27,514 bases of DNA from an uncultured Bacteroidales bacterium (GCA_937877455.1 CALFIU010000102.1:1-27514); one strand, 5' to 3'; positions 1 to 8,282 are shown, counted from the first letter of the stretch. The notes: generated from the letters alone by a model not told the origin. Numbers and translations: made by a program.

Positions 1-69
1 TTGGACAAGGATGCAAGCGAGGCAGAGATGGTGGGAAGGCTGTTTGAGATGATAAAGGGAGGAAAATAA
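1..69 (+). CDS. C-terminal end of an unidentified gene (partial)
   Basis: An open frame enters from the left edge and stops at TAA 67-69, giving 22 residues ending FEMIKGGK. It is short, charged and probably helical (acidic, then ending in Lys/Gly). The bases are rich in G and A (GCGAGGCAGAG, GGTGGGAAGG), unlike the AT-rich DNA that follows, so this may belong to a different gene block. Too little is present to name a family. The stop codon lies immediately before the -33 element of the next promoter. The frame itself is inferred only from being open and from its composition. Confidence 0.4.
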   Translation: MDKDASEAEMVGRLFEMIKGGK

Positions 70-70
70 A

Positions 71-103
71 TTTGCACAATCCAAAACCATATTTTATCTT
101 TGC
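71..103 (+). promoter_or_regulatory. Bacteroidota sigma-ABfr-type promoter of the higB remnant
   Basis: TTTG at 71-74, a 20-bp spacer, and TATCTTTGC at 95-103 match the Bacteroidota consensus (TTTG, 19-21 bp, TAnnTTTG) exactly. Transcription should start near 110, about 16 bases before the ATG at 126. Confidence 0.7.
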
Positions 104-125
104 AAATCACTAACACCACTATACT

Positions 126-203
126 ATGAGGATAATCACAAAAACCACAATCAAGCAATACATCGAGCGAAATCCACAATCCAAAAATGCACTTTCGGAT
201 TGA
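126..203 (+). pseudogene. higB: HigB-type mRNA interferase toxin, N-terminal remnant
   Basis: This is a 25-codon frame beginning MRIITKTTIKQYIERNP and ending NALSD before TGA. In intact HigB toxins (PF09907, type II toxin-antitoxin mRNA interferases, about 95-110 residues) the N-terminus reads like M-R-[IV]-I-[AST]-K-x-T-L-x-x-[FY]-x-x-x-H/N-P-x-A/S-x-x-A-L and continues into a W-Y motif. The match is therefore to the first quarter of the toxin only. The catalytic part and the higA antitoxin are absent, and the reading stops inside a palindrome. The remnant keeps a consensus promoter. The family call is recognition from memory on 25 residues. It could instead be a small peptide gene or leader. 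Confidence 0.55.
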
Positions 204-211
204 AATTTTTT
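177..211 (+). terminator. Probable intrinsic terminator after the higB remnant
   Basis: Positions 177-202 form a near-perfect 26-bp palindrome centred on TGCA: CAATCC pairs with GGATTG, then AAA pairs with TTT, broken by two A-C mismatches. It is followed by AAA and a run of six T at 206-211. Hairpin plus U-tract fits a Rho-independent terminator that isolates the dehydrogenase gene from upstream transcription. The stop codon of the higB remnant lies in its right arm. Confidence 0.5.
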
Positions 212-227
212 GAATAGGCATTGATTT

Positions 228-235
228 TATTTTTG
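228..235 (+). promoter_or_regulatory. Possible -7 element for the nucleotide-sugar dehydrogenase
   Basis: TATTTTTG at 228-235 fits TAnnTTTG. The nearest TTTG (209-212) is only 15 bp upstream, shorter than the usual 19-21, so this is a weak call. If used, transcription would start near 243, ruling out a TTG start at 221 and favouring GTG 254. Confidence 0.35.
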
Positions 236-253
236 GGAAAAATAATATATAAA

Positions 254-1546
254 GTGTGTCTTAGCAATATAAAAGATTTAAAAATAGCAGTAGTTGGTCT
301 TGGTTATGTGGGATTGCCATTGGCGGTGCTTTTTTCGTCAAAATATCTAACCATTGGTTACGATACCAACAACCATAGGGTAGGGGAGATTAATGGTGGA
401 TTTGATAAGACGGGCGAAGTATCGTGCGAAGATTTGAATAAAGCATTAAAAAATGATTTTAGATGCACATCTTGTGTTGAGGATATAAAAAAATGTAATT
501 TTTTTGTTGTTGCAGTTCCTACGCCCGTAGATACATACAACCGTCCCGATTTAAGTCAATTACTTATGGCAAGTAGAACGGTTGGAAGCGTTGTTAAAAA
601 AAATGATGTTGTAGTTTACGAATCCACTGTTTATCCGGGAGTTACCGAAGAAGAATGTATTCCCGAAATAGAAAAAACATCGCTAATGAAACTAAACCAA
701 GATTTTTTTGTTGGCTATTCGCCCGAAAGAATAAATCCTGGCGACAAAATTCATACTATTGAAAAAATAAAAAAAATAACGTCAGGCTCTACCCCACAAG
801 TTGCCGATTTTGTTGATATGGTCTATAATAGCGTTTTGAAAAATGGCACGTATAAAGCCCCGTCGATAAAAGTAGCCGAAGCTGCTAAGATTGTAGAAAA
901 TACACAACGAGATGTTAATATTGCTTTTGTGAATGAATTAGCAAAGATTTTTAACGCTATGGACATAGATACGTCCGATGTTTTGAAGGCTGCTGCTACT
1001 AAATGGAATTTTATAGACATTAACCCCGGTCTTGTTGGCGGACATTGCATAAGTGTAGATCCTTACTATCTTATTCAAAAAGCTCAGGTTTATGGAGTTA
1101 TGCCTCGCATAATGACAGCAGCGCGTCGGCTCAACGATGGTATGGGAGATTATGTAGCCAATCAAGTTATTAAATTAATGAACAAGAAGGGTGTTTTGGT
1201 AAAGGATTCAAAGATTCTTGTGCTTGGTTTCACATTTAAAGAAAATTGTGCCGATATACGAAACACCAAGGTAATCGACATAATATCAACACTTAAAGAA
1301 TACACCAACGATATCACAGTATTTGACCCATACGTCGATGTAGAAAAAATCGAAAAAGTGTTTTCATTTAAAATTTTAAGTAACAATATCCAACATCTTG
1401 AAAAAGAGTTTGATGTTGTTATACTTGCTGTATCGCATAGCCAATTTGTTGGGCTTAATCCTCGAAAATTTTTGCGCATTTCAAATGGCGTAGTTTATGA
1501 TGTAAAAAGTTTTTTTGCTAAGCAACTTATTGATGGAAGGCTTTAA
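254..1546 (+). CDS. Nucleotide-sugar (UDP-N-acetylhexosamine) C6-dehydrogenase, TviB/WbpO-like
   Basis: This cytoplasmic enzyme is predicted to oxidise C6 of a UDP-sugar, twice with NAD+, giving a UDP-uronic acid for capsule or O-antigen synthesis. The N-terminal Rossmann motif is VVGLGYVGLPLA. The central part carries ESTVYPGVTEE and the GYSPERINPGD signature. The catalytic cysteine is in GLVGGHCISVDPYYL (Cys265 from GTG), and the C-terminal domain has VLGFTFKENCADIRNTK. Family knowledge: VDPYYL plus ARRLNDGMG points to the Vi/WbpO UDP-GlcNAc/GalNAc dehydrogenases rather than UDP-glucose dehydrogenase, but the substrate is not proven. No ATG is available; TTG 221 or GTG 254 are possible. GTG leaves about nine residues before the Rossmann strand and lies after the possible -7 box. 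The length, 430 residues, is normal. Confidence 0.9.
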   Translation: MCLSNIKDLKIAVVGLGYVGLPLAVLFSSKYLTIGYDTNNHRVGEINGGFDKTGEVSCEDLNKALKNDFRCTSCVEDIKKCNFFVVAVPTPVDTYNRPDLSQLLMASRTVGSVVKKNDVVVYESTVYPGVTEEECIPEIEKTSLMKLNQDFFVGYSPERINPGDKIHTIEKIKKITSGSTPQVADFVDMVYNSVLKNGTYKAPSIKVAEAAKIVENTQRDVNIAFVNELAKIFNAMDIDTSDVLKAAATKWNFIDINPGLVGGHCISVDPYYLIQKAQVYGVMPRIMTAARRLNDGMGDYVANQVIKLMNKKGVLVKDSKILVLGFTFKENCADIRNTKVIDIISTLKEYTNDITVFDPYVDVEKIEKVFSFKILSNNIQHLEKEFDVVILAVSHSQFVGLNPRKFLRISNGVVYDVKSFFAKQLIDGRL

Positions 1547-1557
1547 GTAAAAAAATC

Positions 1558-1589
1558 CTTGCCTAATTAACCAAAATAGATTAACTTTG
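1558..1589 (+). promoter_or_regulatory. Promoter of the Fe-S/pyruvyl transferase/glycosyltransferase operon
   Basis: CTTG at 1558-1561, a 20-bp spacer, and TAACTTTG at 1582-1589 fit the Bacteroidota consensus. The predicted start of transcription, near 1596, gives a leader of about 48 bases before ATG 1644. A possible TTG start at 1587 lies inside the -7 element and so cannot be used. Confidence 0.6.
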
Positions 1590-1643
1590 TCGATTGATAA
1601 AGGCGTGGACACGAAATGTTGCCACATATTTGCCAAATATAAT

Positions 1644-2798
1644 ATGATAAAACTAAACCAAAAAAGCGATTGTTGTGGTTGTTACGCATGCGAAAACATC
1701 TGCCCACAAAAATGTATTGTGCTAAAGCCTGATGATGAAGGATTTAGTTATCCTTTTGTAGAACGTGAAAAATGTACCAATTGTGAGTTGTGTGTTTCTG
1801 TATGTCCTATTTTGAGGAAAACTCAACCAACAGATTATCAGCGTGTTGGTTATGCTTTTATAAACAATAACGCTCAAAAAAGATTTAACAGTTCGAGCGG
1901 TGCTTTCTTTAGTGCTTTGTCGGAAAAAATAGTAGAAGACGGTGGTCATGTTTTTGGTTGTGTATTTGGCGATAATCAAACAGCCGTTCACATAGAAGCA
2001 ACTACAAAAGCACAATTGGAGCCAATGCAAGGCAGCAAATATGTGCAAAGTTCTATTGGTAATAGTTTTTCTCGGTGTAAAGAGTTGCTAAAAAATGGCG
2101 AAAAAGTATTGTTTACAGGTACGCCATGCCAAATAAATGGACTCCATTCTTTTTTGAAAAAAGATTACGCCAACCTCTATACAATGGATTTTATTTGTCA
2201 TGGTGTTCCGTCGCCAAAAGTTTGGGAAATATATATCAAATACGTTGAGAAAAAAAATAGTTCTAAGGTAGAAACTGTTTATTCGAGACGCAAATATTTT
2301 GGTTGGGAAAAATATTCACTTATGTTTAAATTTAAAAATGGCAAAGAATATTGTGTGTCAACCGATAACGATGTTTTTCTTCAACTTTTTAATCATGATA
2401 CATGTCTTCGTCCATCGTGCCATAAATGCAAGTTTAGAGATGTAAATCGTATTTCAGATTTTACAGCCGCTGATTTTTGGAGTGTTTGGCGAATAATGCC
2501 AGATTTTTATGACAAAAATGGGACAAGTTTTGTTATTGTTCATTCTAAAAAAGGTAATGAGATTTTTAATTCCATTAGTAATTGTCGTAAACAAAAGTTC
2601 GACATTTCAATTGCAGCTAAATATAATCCGAGTTTGCTATCATCCCCACAAGAAAACAGATTTCGTGCAGAGTTTTTTGCCAATCTAAACGAAAATTCCG
2701 ATAGATGGCTTAAAAAGAAATATCGTCGTTATCCCCTTTTTAAGGGTCTGTTCATTTGGTTGATAGAGTTAAAAAACAAAATTTTGAAGAAAAAATGA
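1644..2798 (+). CDS. 4Fe-4S coenzyme F420 hydrogenase/dehydrogenase beta subunit-like protein (polysaccharide cluster type)
   Basis: The N-terminus carries two ferredoxin-type clusters: Cys10/11, 13, 16, 20 (CCGCYACENICP) and Cys44, 47, 50, 54 (CTNCELCVSVCP). The FrhB/FdhB-like N and C domains follow, with GTPCQINGL, DFICHGVPSPKVW and a further cysteine set in RPSCHKCKFRD followed by DFTAADFW. The length is 384 residues. Known: proteins of this architecture are common beside polysaccharide pyruvyl transferases in Bacteroidota capsule clusters, although these organisms are not known for making F420; the true cofactor (probably flavin) and substrate are unsettled. Inference: a redox step on a sugar or pyruvyl donor. 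The stop overlaps the next start (ATGA), implying translational coupling. ATG 1644 is chosen because upstream candidates lie in the promoter. Confidence 0.85.
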   Translation: MIKLNQKSDCCGCYACENICPQKCIVLKPDDEGFSYPFVEREKCTNCELCVSVCPILRKTQPTDYQRVGYAFINNNAQKRFNSSSGAFFSALSEKIVEDGGHVFGCVFGDNQTAVHIEATTKAQLEPMQGSKYVQSSIGNSFSRCKELLKNGEKVLFTGTPCQINGLHSFLKKDYANLYTMDFICHGVPSPKVWEIYIKYVEKKNSSKVETVYSRRKYFGWEKYSLMFKFKNGKEYCVSTDNDVFLQLFNHDTCLRPSCHKCKFRDVNRISDFTAADFWSVWRIMPDFYDKNGTSFVIVHSKKGNEIFNSISNCRKQKFDISIAAKYNPSLLSSPQENRFRAEFFANLNENSDRWLKKKYRRYPLFKGLFIWLIELKNKILKKK

Positions 2799-3859
2799 AC
2801 ATTGGAATACTAACATTACCATTTCATCATAATTATGGTGGAATAATGCAGGCAATTGCTCTTGAAAGTGTGTTATGTCAAATGGGACATTCTGTTGTTT
2901 TTATCGATAGAGGAAAAGACAAAGCAACGGATGGAATCGTTAGTCGTATGTATAATATGTTTTGTCGTAATGTGTTGTATGTTAAGCAGTTTGAGTTTGT
3001 AAGAAAATATATTTCATTAACAGATTATATTACATCGCCAAAACAACTTGTTGATGTTGCAAAAAAATTTGATGCAGTTGTAGTGGGGAGCGACCAAGTT
3101 TGGAGAATGGAATTTATAAAAAAAGTAGAAAAAAACTATTTTTTCGATTTTGTTGCTGATGGCTGCAAACGTATAGTTTATGGAGCGTCATTTGGCAAAA
3201 ACATTTGGGAGTGTAGCGACAGAAAGTTGAACGAGGAAATATCCATGTTGGTAAAAAAAATCAATGCAATATCGGTGCGAGAGTCCGATGGCGTTGATAT
3301 TGTAAAAAAGCAATGGGGAATTGATGCAACGCAAGTTCTTGACCCAACAATGCTATTAGACAAAAATTTTTACACACAATTTTATAATTCAGCCCAAAAA
3401 AGAAAAGCAGGAATCTTCTGTTATTTTATTAATAACGATAACAAAGTAAAAAACGCTCTTGATGTTTTTGCAAGCAAAAATAACGTTGATTTATTTTATG
3501 TAAAAGAAAAGCGATACGCGAAAATATACAAATTTGATTTTTCTGTGTATCCATCTCCAGAAAAATGGGTGCAGGCGTTTTCTACTGCGGATGCCGTAAT
3601 AACAGATTCGTTTCATGGCGTGGCTTTTTCTATTATTCACCGTCTGCCGTTTGTTGTTTTAGAACATACAAAGGGTGGAATTTCGCGTATAAAATCTATT
3701 CTCTTGAGATACCATCTTAATGATAGACTTGTAACAACAGAACAGTTGGCGAATTTAGATGTTGATACACTATATAATGTTGATTATCAGTTTTTTGAAA
3801 AACTTTATCCTTTAGATAAACAAAAATCGTTAGACTTTTTAAATAAATCGTTAAACTAA
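2795..3859 (+). CDS. Polysaccharide pyruvyl transferase family protein
   Basis: The protein has 354 residues. It opens with a short Rossmann-like strand, NIGILTLPFHHNYGGIMQA, as in PF04230 (CsaB/WcaK family). The family signature GSDQVWR is at residues 98-104, with D100. The C-terminal TDSFHGVAFSIIHRLPF matches the conserved S-x-R/F-H-G block that binds the donor. Family role: transfer of a pyruvyl group from phosphoenolpyruvate to a sugar hydroxyl as a ketal, adding negative charge to the polymer. The start is set by ATG 2795, which overlaps the upstream TGA by four bases. A longer frame upstream would add 13 residues that overlap the preceding gene and precede the first beta strand. Six bases separate its stop from the next gene. 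Confidence 0.88.
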   Translation: MNIGILTLPFHHNYGGIMQAIALESVLCQMGHSVVFIDRGKDKATDGIVSRMYNMFCRNVLYVKQFEFVRKYISLTDYITSPKQLVDVAKKFDAVVVGSDQVWRMEFIKKVEKNYFFDFVADGCKRIVYGASFGKNIWECSDRKLNEEISMLVKKINAISVRESDGVDIVKKQWGIDATQVLDPTMLLDKNFYTQFYNSAQKRKAGIFCYFINNDNKVKNALDVFASKNNVDLFYVKEKRYAKIYKFDFSVYPSPEKWVQAFSTADAVITDSFHGVAFSIIHRLPFVVLEHTKGGISRIKSILLRYHLNDRLVTTEQLANLDVDTLYNVDYQFFEKLYPLDKQKSLDFLNKSLN

Positions 3860-3865
3860 AAATAA

Positions 3866-4894
3866 ATGCAAAACACTAATCTTCCACCAGCCAATATAGA
3901 TGTTTCTGTATTAATGTTGTTTTTCAACCGTCCCGAAACTTTCGAAAAGGTATTTGATGCTGTTAGGCAAGCACGTCCTTCGCGCCTATTTCTGTTTCAA
4001 GATGGTCCTCGCAACGAAAAAGATGTGCCGCGTATGGAGCAATGTCGCAAAATAGCCGAAAATATTGATTGGCAATGCGAAGTTTACAGAAACTATCAAG
4101 AAAAAAATCTTGGTTGTATGACTGCTGGATTTACATCTCATCGATGGGCTTTTTCCAACACCGACAAATGTATTGTTATTGAAGATGATGTATTGCCCGA
4201 TCAATCTTTTTTTAAGTTTTGTAAAGAAATGCTCGACCGTTACGAAAATGACACTCGTATTACAATGGTTGCTGGGTTTAATGTTGATGAGGAAACTCCC
4301 TATATGCCTTATAGTTATTTTTTTACATCTGCATTTTCTATTTGGGGATGGGCAAGTTGGAGCCGTGTTGTTTCGCAATGGGACGGTGAATATTCGTTTT
4401 TGAACGATGATTTTGCCGTAAAACAGCTTACAAATCTTATAAAACAACGTGGTTATCGTAAAGATTTTATAAAAATGTGTCAAGACCATCGTGATAGTGG
4501 TAAACCACAATTTGAAAGTGTATTTTGGGCTTGTATGTTGTTTAATTCAGGAATGGCTGTTATGCCGAAAAAAAATTTGATAAAAAATATTGGTGCATCT
4601 GACGATTCCACACATTTTTCGTCCTTGAAAACAATGCCACGTCGTATGCGTAGGATAATGACAATGCCAGTACATCAACTCGAATTTCCACTTGTTCACC
4701 CACATTACGTAATTGAGGAAGTTGGCTATTGGAAACGCAAATACAAAGCCAATGCGTGGGATAGTCCGTTGATAAAAATTGGTCAATCGTTTGAAGCATT
4801 GTTTCTTAACCTTCGCTATGGTAATTTTAAATTTATTTGGAAATCTTTTAAGCGAAGAATAAGAATTTGGCTTGGAAAAGAAAAATTTTCGTAA
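3866..4894 (+). CDS. GT-A-fold glycosyltransferase (HlpA-like)
   Basis: The protein has 342 residues. The N-terminal strand VSVLMLFFNRPETFEKVFDAV and the later FLFQDGPRNEKD belong to a nucleotide-diphospho-sugar transferase fold. The metal-binding motif is IEDDVLPD at 105-112 (DxD-like D107/D108). WGWASWSR in the middle is typical of the subgroup often annotated as hemolytic protein HlpA-like. The C-terminus is basic and aromatic, which would suit membrane-surface association, and there is no TM segment. It is the last gene of the operon and converges with the next minus-strand gene with only four bases between the stops. Predicted role: adds one sugar to the surface polysaccharide repeat. 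Donor and acceptor are unknown. Confidence 0.8.
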   Translation: MQNTNLPPANIDVSVLMLFFNRPETFEKVFDAVRQARPSRLFLFQDGPRNEKDVPRMEQCRKIAENIDWQCEVYRNYQEKNLGCMTAGFTSHRWAFSNTDKCIVIEDDVLPDQSFFKFCKEMLDRYENDTRITMVAGFNVDEETPYMPYSYFFTSAFSIWGWASWSRVVSQWDGEYSFLNDDFAVKQLTNLIKQRGYRKDFIKMCQDHRDSGKPQFESVFWACMLFNSGMAVMPKKNLIKNIGASDDSTHFSSLKTMPRRMRRIMTMPVHQLEFPLVHPHYVIEEVGYWKRKYKANAWDSPLIKIGQSFEALFLNLRYGNFKFIWKSFKRRIRIWLGKEKFS

Positions 4895-4898
4895 CTAT

Positions 4899-5579
4899 TT
4901 ATTTGTAAATTAAGTTTTTAACTGTTGTTTTGCCGCTAAATAAGGTAATTGTATCGCAGTTGAATTCGTATGCAGTGCCATTTTGCATAAAACCGTCGGC
5001 GTTGATTATGTATTTTGTACCATTTGAGGTTGCTGGTAGGGTTATGTTATACGAGCCTGACGCTGATTTTATGGTGCTACGGCTAAAATTTTCGATATAA
5101 ATATCGTAGATATTTTGTCCCGATACATAGTTTTTTATGCTGTCGGCTGGTGTAACAATTATGTTTAACGGTTCTGTAATTGTTTTTCCGCCAGTGGTTT
5201 GCAATTCGCCTTTTAATATAGCTGCAAATTCGCCTTCTTTTGGTAGCAAATTTATCTGCGAACTAAGCGATGATTCATCGGGCAAAGTTATTTTGTATTT
5301 TACAATGCAAAAATTTGGGTAATCTATTGTTACTAAGGCTGTTCCGCTTTTTATTGTTGTAAAATTGGCTGTTAGCATCGAGTCGGTGTAACGCTCATAA
5401 ATTTCGTTTGCTATTTTTAATGTTACTTTTGCGCTGTCAGATGCAAGAAATTCGTTGTTGTTGACAAAATATTCTTTTTTTAGCAATACGGTGTAATTGC
5501 AAGTATTAGTTGGAATATTTTCTTGGGTGCAGGCTGTAATTAAAAGCGTTAATAATATAAGGTGAAATATTTTTTTCAT
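4899..5579 (-). CDS. Predicted lipoprotein of unknown function
   Basis: The protein has 226 residues. A lipoprotein signal peptide starts MKKIFHLILLTLLITAC, with the lipobox ITAC and modified Cys17. The mature part is rich in beta strands and polar residues, with what look like successive Ig/transthyretin-like strands (for example SAKVTLKIANEIYE, SGTALVTIDYPNF, SGSYNITLPATSNG). I do not recognise a named family. It is the last gene of a three-gene minus-strand operon, five bases after the outer-membrane barrel gene. Inference: outer-membrane anchored, perhaps a partner of that barrel. Confidence 0.75.
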   Translation of the reverse strand: MKKIFHLILLTLLITACTQENIPTNTCNYTVLLKKEYFVNNNEFLASDSAKVTLKIANEIYERYTDSMLTANFTTIKSGTALVTIDYPNFCIVKYKITLPDESSLSSQINLLPKEGEFAAILKGELQTTGGKTITEPLNIIVTPADSIKNYVSGQNIYDIYIENFSRSTIKSASGSYNITLPATSNGTKYIINADGFMQNGTAYEFNCDTITLFSGKTTVKNLIYK

Positions 5580-5584
5580 TGGTT

Positions 5585-6727
5585 TTATTTTTTTGATAGG
5601 CTGAATATTTGGTTAAACACAAAACTTAACATATAAGCGTATTCAAGGTCGCCGTTATATAAGTTGTAATATGTATTTACGCTGGCTTTTAGACTGAAAA
5701 TGCCATGAATTTTTTGAGCGTAGAATAATTCGTTGAACAAAATGGCGCGTTTGTTTTTGTTGTTTTCGGCAAATATGGCTTGCGACGAAAATAATGGGTC
5801 GCCTCTAAAATTCATAAACATATCTCCCCACCAATGGCCGCATATAAATCCGAAATTGTAAAACTTTATAAACAACTTGTTGTATATACCATAACCGTCG
5901 ATATAAGGTACGTCTGGTGTTGGGTCAATGGCGTGATATTGAGCAAATTTAGAGTAATATGAGTAGGAAACGTTTTTTTGTGTGCGTCTTATTTCAAATC
6001 CTATTGCGCCGTTTTCAAGTGTTTGAACAGGGTCATCGCAAAGGTCTATCTGTCCGCCACGGTGAGAAACCAAAAATTCTCCTGCAATGCTTACTTTTGT
6101 TTTTGACATTGGGTTTAACAAAAATTCCGATTTATGTCCTACTGTTAGACGTTCTTGCCATGGGTCGTTCCAGAGTAGAAATTTTTCCCAATTGAGCCAT
6201 AAATCACCATTGTAATGTGTTGATTGATAGTTGAATTGTAATCCGTTTTCTATGTTGTTGAGAAAATAACGTTCAGGATTGTAAATTGGTTCTATCAGTC
6301 GGTGGGCTACGTTGCCATCCATACTGCCAATGATTATGCTAAATTTTGGTGTAGGGGAGTATTTTATTCTAAAATATGGTTTGTAGTCAGAAAATTTATC
6401 GTAGCCAGAATATTGCAAGACGTTCCAAAGTAGTGAGATTTCTAATTTTTTTATTGGTCTATAAAATAATTCTGGTTGCAACATATAGCCAATAAGAGTG
6501 TAACCTTTTATAAAATCGCCAAAATATTCGTTGTTTTTAAAGAATGTGTTAGCTCTTATTTTTAAACTTAGCTTTGATGTATCATTTTCATTAAAAAACA
6601 GATAACTATGTTCATCTAAATTATTACTAAAAGTATAGTTAATTTTTTCTTGTGCGTTGGAAAAAAAACTTAATAAACCCAACACAAATGTTAGCAAAAG
6701 TTTTTTTTGTGTTTTAATGCTAATCAT
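5585..6727 (-). CDS. Predicted outer-membrane beta-barrel protein
   Basis: The protein has 380 residues. A signal peptide of about 26 residues ends SFFSNAQ. The mature chain alternates short amphipathic strands with aromatic ends (PELFYRPIKKLEISLLWNVLQY, PYFRIKYSPTPKFSIIIGS, GAIGFEIRRTQKNVSYSYYSKF), and the last strand ends FVFNQIFSLSKK, as expected for an outer-membrane barrel, although the terminal aromatic is not the very last residue. I recognise no specific family. It lies ten bases after the GH3-type gene and five before the lipoprotein gene, so all three are probably co-transcribed. Role unknown; transport or export of a product of the GH3-type enzyme is speculation. Confidence 0.7.
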   Translation of the reverse strand: MISIKTQKKLLLTFVLGLLSFFSNAQEKINYTFSNNLDEHSYLFFNENDTSKLSLKIRANTFFKNNEYFGDFIKGYTLIGYMLQPELFYRPIKKLEISLLWNVLQYSGYDKFSDYKPYFRIKYSPTPKFSIIIGSMDGNVAHRLIEPIYNPERYFLNNIENGLQFNYQSTHYNGDLWLNWEKFLLWNDPWQERLTVGHKSEFLLNPMSKTKVSIAGEFLVSHRGGQIDLCDDPVQTLENGAIGFEIRRTQKNVSYSYYSKFAQYHAIDPTPDVPYIDGYGIYNKLFIKFYNFGFICGHWWGDMFMNFRGDPLFSSQAIFAENNKNKRAILFNELFYAQKIHGIFSLKASVNTYYNLYNGDLEYAYMLSFVFNQIFSLSKK

Positions 6728-6737
6728 TTTTGTTAAT

Positions 6738-8255
6738 CTAAGCGTTCATTTCCAAAAGTTCGTCAATAATGTTGCGATTGTTGCTCAGTCTTGGAACTTT
6801 GTTTTGACCACCGAGCCTGCCTTTTTCTTTAAGCCAATCGTAGAAAAGATTTTCGCGTGCGATGGTTATTTCTGGACCAGTTAACGAAATATCTTTGTAT
6901 CGTTTTGCTTCGTAATCAGAATTTAGGCGTTTTAGTTCGCTATCAAGTGCACGGGCAAATTTATCAATGTCGTCTGGTGGAATGTTAAATTCTATTAGCC
7001 ATTGATGTCGTCCGCGTTCGTTGGCGTTCATGTAAACAGGAGCAGCGGTGTATTCTTTAACGTCGCAGTTTGCAAGTTGGGATGCTACGCGTATTGCACG
7101 TGCAGCGTTGTCGTCAACAAGTTCTTCTCCAAATGCGTTGATGTAATACTTTGTGCGCCCTGTTATTTTTATTTTGTATGGTCGTAGAGATGTAAATTTC
7201 ACAGTATCACCTATTATATAACGCCAAAGACCTCCGTTGGTGCTTATTACCATTGCGTAGTTTACATCTGTTTTAACATCGCAAAGTGGTATAGCTTGAC
7301 GGTTTGGACTATCGAAATCAGACATGGGTATAAATTCGTAATAGATGCCAGCATCGAGAATTAGCAACATGTCGTCGGAGTTTGGGTTGTCTTGAAATGC
7401 AAAATATCCTTCGCTGGCGTTGTACGTTTCCATATAAACCATTCGAGGATTTGCAATTAGTTTTTCGTATTGGCTTCTATATGGTTTAAAGTTAACACCG
7501 CCGTGCCAAAAAAGTTCAAGATTTGGCCATATTTGCGATATGTTGTCTTTACCAGTTATTTCTAATATTTTTCTAAATAAAACCAACGTCCACGATGGCA
7601 CACCAGATATGCTTGTTACGTTTTCTTTGATTACGGCGTGAGCCATTTTTTCAATTTTATCGTCCCAACTTTCCATTAAGGCAATTTCGCGAGCTGGTAC
7701 ACGTTTCATGGCAGCCCAAAGTGGCAAGTTTGAAATTAAAACAGCTGATAGGTCGCCACAAAAGGCGTTTTCGCCCAATTTGTTTATTTGTCTGCTACCA
7801 CCAATGGCGAGTGCTTTGCCAGTGAAAGCTGCATTGTTTGGGTAGTTGTGTCCCAACACGGCAAGTGCTTGTTGTCCAACTTCAAAATGGCATTTGTAGA
7901 GACTATCGTTGGTAATTGGTATATATTTGCTTCTTGCGTCGGTGGTGCCACTACTCATGGCAAACCATTTGGTTTTGTTTGGCCACAATATGTTTTTTTC
8001 GCCTTTTGCTACTCTTTCGATATATGGTTTTAACCCCTCGTATGTTGATAGTGGAACACGTCGTGAAAATTCGCTTGGACCGATACCAAGTAGTTCGTTG
8101 AATGAATATTTTTTTCCAAACTCTGTGTTTGCGGCTTTTTTTATTAGGTAGTTAAAAACTTTAAATTGGGTTTCGTCGGGATAGTTCCGACTAAACTCGG
8201 CACGTTCTAAATTAGGTTTTAAAAAAGCCTGTATCAACTTGTTAGCAAAAGACAT
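6738..8255 (-). CDS. GH3-family acyl-acid-amido synthetase-like adenylating enzyme
   Basis: The protein has 505 residues, the normal size for bacterial members of the GH3 auxin-responsive promoter family (ANL superfamily). The ATP-binding P-loop-like motif is SSGTTDARSKYIPI at 101-114. A second conserved block, YNASEGYFAFQ, is at 278-288, followed by WRYIIGDTVKF at 345-353 and the hinge region ITGRTKYYINAFGEE at 364-378. Known: plant GH3 enzymes adenylate a carboxylic acid and conjugate it to an amino acid; the substrate of the Bacteroidota versions is unknown. No signal peptide is present, so it should be cytoplasmic. It is the first gene of the minus-strand operon, with a -7 element 28 bases upstream of its ATG. 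Confidence 0.87.
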   Translation of the reverse strand: MSFANKLIQAFLKPNLERAEFSRNYPDETQFKVFNYLIKKAANTEFGKKYSFNELLGIGPSEFSRRVPLSTYEGLKPYIERVAKGEKNILWPNKTKWFAMSSGTTDARSKYIPITNDSLYKCHFEVGQQALAVLGHNYPNNAAFTGKALAIGGSRQINKLGENAFCGDLSAVLISNLPLWAAMKRVPAREIALMESWDDKIEKMAHAVIKENVTSISGVPSWTLVLFRKILEITGKDNISQIWPNLELFWHGGVNFKPYRSQYEKLIANPRMVYMETYNASEGYFAFQDNPNSDDMLLILDAGIYYEFIPMSDFDSPNRQAIPLCDVKTDVNYAMVISTNGGLWRYIIGDTVKFTSLRPYKIKITGRTKYYINAFGEELVDDNAARAIRVASQLANCDVKEYTAAPVYMNANERGRHQWLIEFNIPPDDIDKFARALDSELKRLNSDYEAKRYKDISLTGPEITIARENLFYDWLKEKGRLGGQNKVPRLSNNRNIIDELLEMNA

Positions 8256-8282
8256 CTCTTTATTGTCGTTTATATTTGTGAT

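Noticed and set aside
221..253. Longer N-terminus of the nucleotide-sugar dehydrogenase from TTG 221
   Set aside because: The extra 11 residues precede the usual family start and the region contains a possible -7 element; not excluded, so the start remains uncertain.
3986..4510. Open frame of 174 codons on the minus strand inside the glycosyltransferase gene
   Set aside because: The sense frame carries the EDDVLPD motif and good family fit; the antisense product is a compositionally odd mix without motifs.
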